The notes under the pieces: generated by a model
Seen by the model: the letters and a program-made list of their open reading frames with translations, nothing else
Databases searched by the model: none
Told to the model about the DNA's origin: nothing
Assembly: GCF_013409865.1 (NCBI RefSeq)
Contig: NZ_JACCBM010000001.1
Span: 2,418,001-2,482,000, forward strand
DNA: 64,000 bases
Reading direction: 5' to 3'
Source: Herbiconiux flava
GTDB taxonomy: Bacteria > Actinomycetota > Actinomycetes > Actinomycetales > Microbacteriaceae
Translations under genes and position numbers: made by a program
In this document: piece by piece, positions 60,582 through 64,000 of the stretch
Numbering within the stretch: position 1 is the stretch's first letter
Layout of the letters: each line of letters opens with the position of its first letter

Positions 60582-61163
60582 ATGCGACGCATTCATCACA
60601 CCCCCTCCTTCGAGCGCTCTCCCCACGGGCACGGCCCCGGCAGCGGTTTCGGTCCCGGCTTCGGCCCCGGCGGCTTCGGTGGCGGCTTCGGCCCCGGCTT
60701 CGGGCCGCGCGGCGGCCGCGGCGGCCGGGCCCAGCGCGGAGACGTGCGGGCGGCCATCCTGTCGCTGCTCGCCGAGTCGCCCTCGAACGGCTACGGCCTG
60801 ATCAAGGCCATCGCCGAGAAGACCGGCGGAGTCTGGCGCCCCAGCCCCGGCTCCATCTACCCCACCCTGCAGCAGCTCGTCGACGAGGAGCTGATCGTCT
60901 CCACCGGAGACGGCCGGCGCACCGAGTTCGAGCTGAGCGACTCCGGGCGGGCCTACGTGGCCGAGCACGGCGAGGAGCTCGAGCGCGCCTGGCAGGCCAC
61001 CGCCGGCCAGTCGCCCGCCGACCAGGAGTTCCAGGCCAGCGCCGCGAAGCTCCTCGGCGTGCTGCACCAGTTCCGCACGGCGGCCACCGACGAGCAGCGC
61101 GCTCAGGCCGTCGAGAAGATCGACGAGGCGCGCCGCGCCCTCTACCTCATCCTGGCCGAGTAG
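60582..61163 (+). CDS. PadR-family transcriptional regulator
   Basis: A 193-residue winged-helix regulator. The N-terminus is disordered and Gly/Phe/Pro/Arg-rich (about 15-46). The PadR core follows: RGDVRAAILSLLAESPSNGYGLIKAIAEKTGGVWRPSPGSIYPTLQQLVDEELI, then GRRTEFELSDSGRAY. A C-terminal helical arm (about 145-193) serves dimerisation. ATG 60582 is better placed than the in-frame ATG 60576 because AAAGG lies 9 bases before it. It probably represses itself and perhaps the DyP gene. Confidence 0.92.
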   Translation: MRRIHHTPSFERSPHGHGPGSGFGPGFGPGGFGGGFGPGFGPRGGRGGRAQRGDVRAAILSLLAESPSNGYGLIKAIAEKTGGVWRPSPGSIYPTLQQLVDEELIVSTGDGRRTEFELSDSGRAYVAEHGEELERAWQATAGQSPADQEFQASAAKLLGVLHQFRTAATDEQRAQAVEKIDEARRALYLILAE

Positions 61164-61256
61164 TCGGCGGCCCCAGCTAGGGCATCCTCCCGATGTCCGC
61201 CCACCGCCTCAGAGAGCAGTCTCGATCCATCGACAACGATGGAAGGCGGTGGTCCC

Positions 61257-61457
61257 ATGATGATCAGCGAGTACAGCTTCTCCTGGCTGCGCGAGGCCGA
61301 GGAGGACAGGCTCCGGCAGGAGCTCGAGCGCCGGCGCGTGATCGCCGAGCGGCTCGAGGAGGCGCGGCACGAGCAGCCGGTCACCCACGGCCGGGCCCGC
61401 GACGACCGCCGCACGGCGGGATCGGCACGGGTGTCACCGGCCGGTGGCACGATGTAG
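61257..61457 (+). CDS. Small basic coiled-coil protein, unknown function
   Basis: A 66-residue protein starting MMISEYSFSWLREAEEDRLRQELERRRVIAERLEEARH. The first 45 residues would form an amphipathic helix. The C-terminus is Arg- and Gly-rich. I recognise no named family. It precedes the LuxR-type regulator gene by 2 bp on the same strand, so the two may be co-transcribed. The start could also be ATG 61260. Confidence 0.6.
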   Translation: MMISEYSFSWLREAEEDRLRQELERRRVIAERLEEARHEQPVTHGRARDDRRTAGSARVSPAGGTM

Positions 61458-61459
61458 GC

Positions 61460-64000
61460 ATGCAGTCCAGCTCGTTGATCGGCCGCGAGGGCGACCTCGC
61501 CTCGCTCGAGGCGGCCCTCAGCCGGGCCGTCGCGGGCGACGCCGCGACCGTGCTCGTGGGCGGAGAGGCCGGCATCGGCAAGACGCGGCTGGTGACCGAG
61601 TTCGCCGCCCGGCTGCCCGAGGGCACCGTGCTGGTGCGCGGCCAGTGCGTCGACCTCGATCGCGACGCACCGCCCTACGCGCCGCTGATCGCCGCGCTCC
61701 GTGCGCTGGTCGCGACCTTCGGCGTCGACGTCGTGCGCGAGTCGGCCGGCCCCGGGCGCGACGCCCTCGCGGTGCTGCTGCCCGAGCTCGCCACCGGGGA
61801 GCCGGCGGGCAGCGGAGGGCCCGATCGGCTCTTCGACGCGGTCGCCACCGCGCTCGAGGCCCTGTCGCGCCGGCACGCGCTGATCGTGGTGATCGAAGAC
61901 CTGCACTGGGCCGACCAGGCCACGCTCGGGCTGCTGCGCTTCCTCATCCGCGTTCTCGAGCGCGCGGGGCTCGTGCTGCTGCTCACCTACCGCAGCGACG
62001 AGCTCGGCCGGGGGCACCCGCTCCGGCCCCTGATCGCCGAGCTCGACCGCAGCCGGCGGGTGGAGCGCCTCGAACTGGCCCGGCTCAGCCGCCGGCAGGT
62101 TCGCCGGCTGAGCACCGAGCTCCGCGGGGCACCCCTCGACGGGGCCGAGCTCGACGAGGTGGTGCAGCGCACCGACGGCGTGCCGTTCTTCGTCGAAGAG
62201 CTGCTGCGCGGTGGCCTCGGCCCGGTCGAGAGCCTGCCCGACACCCTGCGCGAGCTGCTGCTCGCCCGCTACGAACTGCTCGCCGACCCCACCCAGCGGC
62301 TGCTGCGCCTGATCGCCGCCGGGGGAGTGCGGGTCGAGCACGAGCTGCTGTCCGCCGTGGCCGAGGTTCCGGCCGAGAGCCTCGACGAGGCGGCCCGCGA
62401 GGCCGTGCAGGCCGGGGTGCTGCTCGTCGACGAGACGGCCTACTCCTTCCGGCACGCGCTCGTGCGCGAGGCCGTGCACGACGAGCTGCTGCCTGGTGAG
62501 CGCGTGCGCTTCCACACCCGCTACGCCGAGGCCCTCGAACAGCGCTCGGCCACCCCGGGCGCCGACGCGGCGGCGGTCTCCTACCACTGGATGGCGGCGC
62601 GAGACCTCCGCGCTGCCTTCACCTCCTCCCTCGCAGCCATGCAGCAGGCGCGGCAGAGCTTCGCCAGCGCCGGGGCGGCCCGGCTCGGGGAGCGAGCGCT
62701 CGAGCTCTGGGAGCGTGTGCCCGACGCCGAGCAGCTGGCCGGCCGCAGCCGCATCGAGCTGCTCGCCGAGACGGCGTACGCCCTCCGCGACGCGGGCGAG
62801 AGCGAGCGGGCAGGCGACCTGATCGACGAGGCGATCGCGGCCTCCTCGCCCGAGCGTGCCGAGGAGTACGCACGGCTGCTGCGCGGCAAGGCCTCCTTCC
62901 TCGCCAACATCGGCGAGACCGGGTCGATCGAGCTGCTGCGGCGGGCGCTTGACGTGCTCGAGGGGCGGCCGCGCAGCGTGCTGCGGGCGAACGTCCTCGG
63001 CGAGCTCGCCGCGCGGCTCATGCTGGCCGCCTGCTTCGGCGACGCCGTGCAGACCGCCGACGCGGCGTTCGCCGAGGCCGAGGAGGTCGGGTCCCGGCCG
63101 CGCATGTCGGTCGCGGCGAACATCCGGGGCATCGCCCGCGTCGCCGCCGGCGACGTCGACCGGGGGCTGGCCGATCTCGAGCTCGCCGGCGGTCTGGCCG
63201 ACGGCGACGACTCGGCGGCCATCCGGCACCTGATCAACGCCTCCGACGCGCTGAGCCTGCTCGGCCGCTACGAGGAGGCCGTGCAGGTCGCCGAGAGCGG
63301 GGTCGAGCAGGCCAGACTGCGCGGGGTCGAGCGCACCTCCGGCGCCATGCTGCTCTCCAACGTCGCCGCGCCGCTGTTCGCACTCGGGCGCACGGCGCGG
63401 GCCGACAAGGTGCTCGACCGTGCGCTCGAGCTCGACCCGCCCATCGGCTTCAGCGCCCACCTGCAGCGCCTCAAGCTGCAGTCCACGCTCTGGTCGGGCG
63501 ACGTGCAGCGTGCCGACCGCCTGCTGCGCGGCTGGCGAACCGGCCTCGGGCTGCAGCGGCGCATCGAGGTGCAGTCGCAGCTCGGGCTGGCGGCGGTCGC
63601 CGGAGAGATCGCCCTCGAGAACCGCGCGGTGTCCGAGGCCTGGGCCGAGGTGCGGCTCCTGCTCGAGCCCGGCCGGCGCGGCTTCGCCGCGTACGACCTG
63701 CCGCTCGCCGCCATCGCGGCCCGGGTGCTAGCCCGGGCCCGGGCGACGGGCACCGCGCTCCCCGACGATCCCGCCGAGGCCGAGCGGGCGCTCCGCCGGG
63801 TACTGGCGGGCGCTTCGTCGTGGCCGACCGCCGCGGTGCACGTCGCCGTCGCCGAGGCCGAGCTCGGCGGTCCCGACGGGGCGGGCTCCGAGGTCGCCCT
63901 GTGGGAACGCGCGGCCGAGCCCGCCCTGCACCGTGCCGGGGCGCCGGCCGCCCTGCGCCCCTACGCCCTGCTCCGCTTCGCCGAGGCACTGGCGGGGGAG
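61460..64000 (+). CDS. Partial: large ATP-binding regulator, LuxR/LAL type expected
   Basis: Open from ATG 61460 to the window end, 847 codons without a stop. The N-terminus reads LIGREGDLASLEAAL, then the Walker A GGEAGIGKTR (about 34-43) and the Walker B-like VVIEDLHWADQATL. This is the AAA16/MalT-like ATPase opening of LAL regulators. A long helical, TPR-rich middle follows. The C-terminal LuxR helix-turn-helix should lie past the window, so the call to a DNA-binding protein is inference. It differs from the 49205-51841 protein throughout the ATPase. Confidence 0.85.
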   Translation, partial: MQSSSLIGREGDLASLEAALSRAVAGDAATVLVGGEAGIGKTRLVTEFAARLPEGTVLVRGQCVDLDRDAPPYAPLIAALRALVATFGVDVVRESAGPGRDALAVLLPELATGEPAGSGGPDRLFDAVATALEALSRRHALIVVIEDLHWADQATLGLLRFLIRVLERAGLVLLLTYRSDELGRGHPLRPLIAELDRSRRVERLELARLSRRQVRRLSTELRGAPLDGAELDEVVQRTDGVPFFVEELLRGGLGPVESLPDTLRELLLARYELLADPTQRLLRLIAAGGVRVEHELLSAVAEVPAESLDEAAREAVQAGVLLVDETAYSFRHALVREAVHDELLPGERVRFHTRYAEALEQRSATPGADAAAVSYHWMAARDLRAAFTSSLAAMQQARQSFASAGAARLGERALELWERVPDAEQLAGRSRIELLAETAYALRDAGESERAGDLIDEAIAASSPERAEEYARLLRGKASFLANIGETGSIELLRRALDVLEGRPRSVLRANVLGELAARLMLAACFGDAVQTADAAFAEAEEVGSRPRMSVAANIRGIARVAAGDVDRGLADLELAGGLADGDDSAAIRHLINASDALSLLGRYEEAVQVAESGVEQARLRGVERTSGAMLLSNVAAPLFALGRTARADKVLDRALELDPPIGFSAHLQRLKLQSTLWSGDVQRADRLLRGWRTGLGLQRRIEVQSQLGLAAVAGEIALENRAVSEAWAEVRLLLEPGRRGFAAYDLPLAAIAARVLARARATGTALPDDPAEAERALRRVLAGASSWPTAAVHVAVAEAELGGPDGAGSEVALWERAAEPALHRAGAPAALRPYALLRFAEALAGE

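Overview
The window is very GC-rich, densely coding actinobacterial DNA. Gene content and order fit a member of the Microbacteriaceae or a close relative: dxr, site-2 protease and ispG in a row; rne, rplU, rpmA, obgE, proB, proA, nadD and rsfS in a row; an ileS T-box with a very short specifier stem; a DUF4233 gene after folC; and many genes with a TANNNT -10 box 6-7 nt before the start codon. This placement rests on family recognition and synteny only.

Layout. 1-2860: the 5' end of a probable GH76 glycosidase, an MFS exporter and an FKBP lipoprotein. 3196-6928: non-mevalonate isoprenoid genes around a site-2 protease, closed by a long inverted repeat and a decayed DUF559 gene. 7016-17777: an accessory catabolic region. 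It holds a minus-strand operon (RutA-like monooxygenase, RutB-like amidohydrolase, a further flavin monooxygenase) and a plus-strand operon (NMT1/SsuA-type ABC importer, zinc-type dehydrogenase, LacI regulator, another flavin monooxygenase). Two matching TAAAACG palindromes bracket the second operon. 17782-24598: a secreted tail-fibre-like protein and a peptide-type ABC importer, with a divergent TetR gene after it. 25271-42331: housekeeping core (ileS, folC, ndk, VKOR-like protein, rne, rplU-rpmA, obgE, proBA, nadD, rsfS), then tRNA-Ala(GGC) and a strong terminator. 42555-54704: a cell-surface polysaccharide region with nucleotide-sugar dehydrogenase, epimerase, a GlmS, a processive GT2, a LuxR-type ATPase regulator and a deacetylase carrying three cell-wall-binding repeats. 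54896-57434: two stand-alone receiver proteins and a membrane histidine kinase. 57409-64000: an XRE-cupin regulator with its divergent flavin monooxygenase, a DyP peroxidase, a PadR regulator and a second LuxR-type ATPase regulator cut by the window end.

How it works together. The core genes are ordinary. The most distinctive part is 7.6-17.8 kb. Three flavin-dependent monooxygenases, a ring-opening-type amidohydrolase and an importer of the family that carries pyrimidine precursors and sulfonates sit under a LacI-type regulator; I infer uptake and oxidative breakdown of an N- or S-containing small molecule, perhaps a heterocycle. The most unusual local structure is a pair of perfect 10-bp hairpins inserted in frame in the editing domain of ileS. 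I saw no rRNA, CRISPR array, transposase, integrase or prophage.
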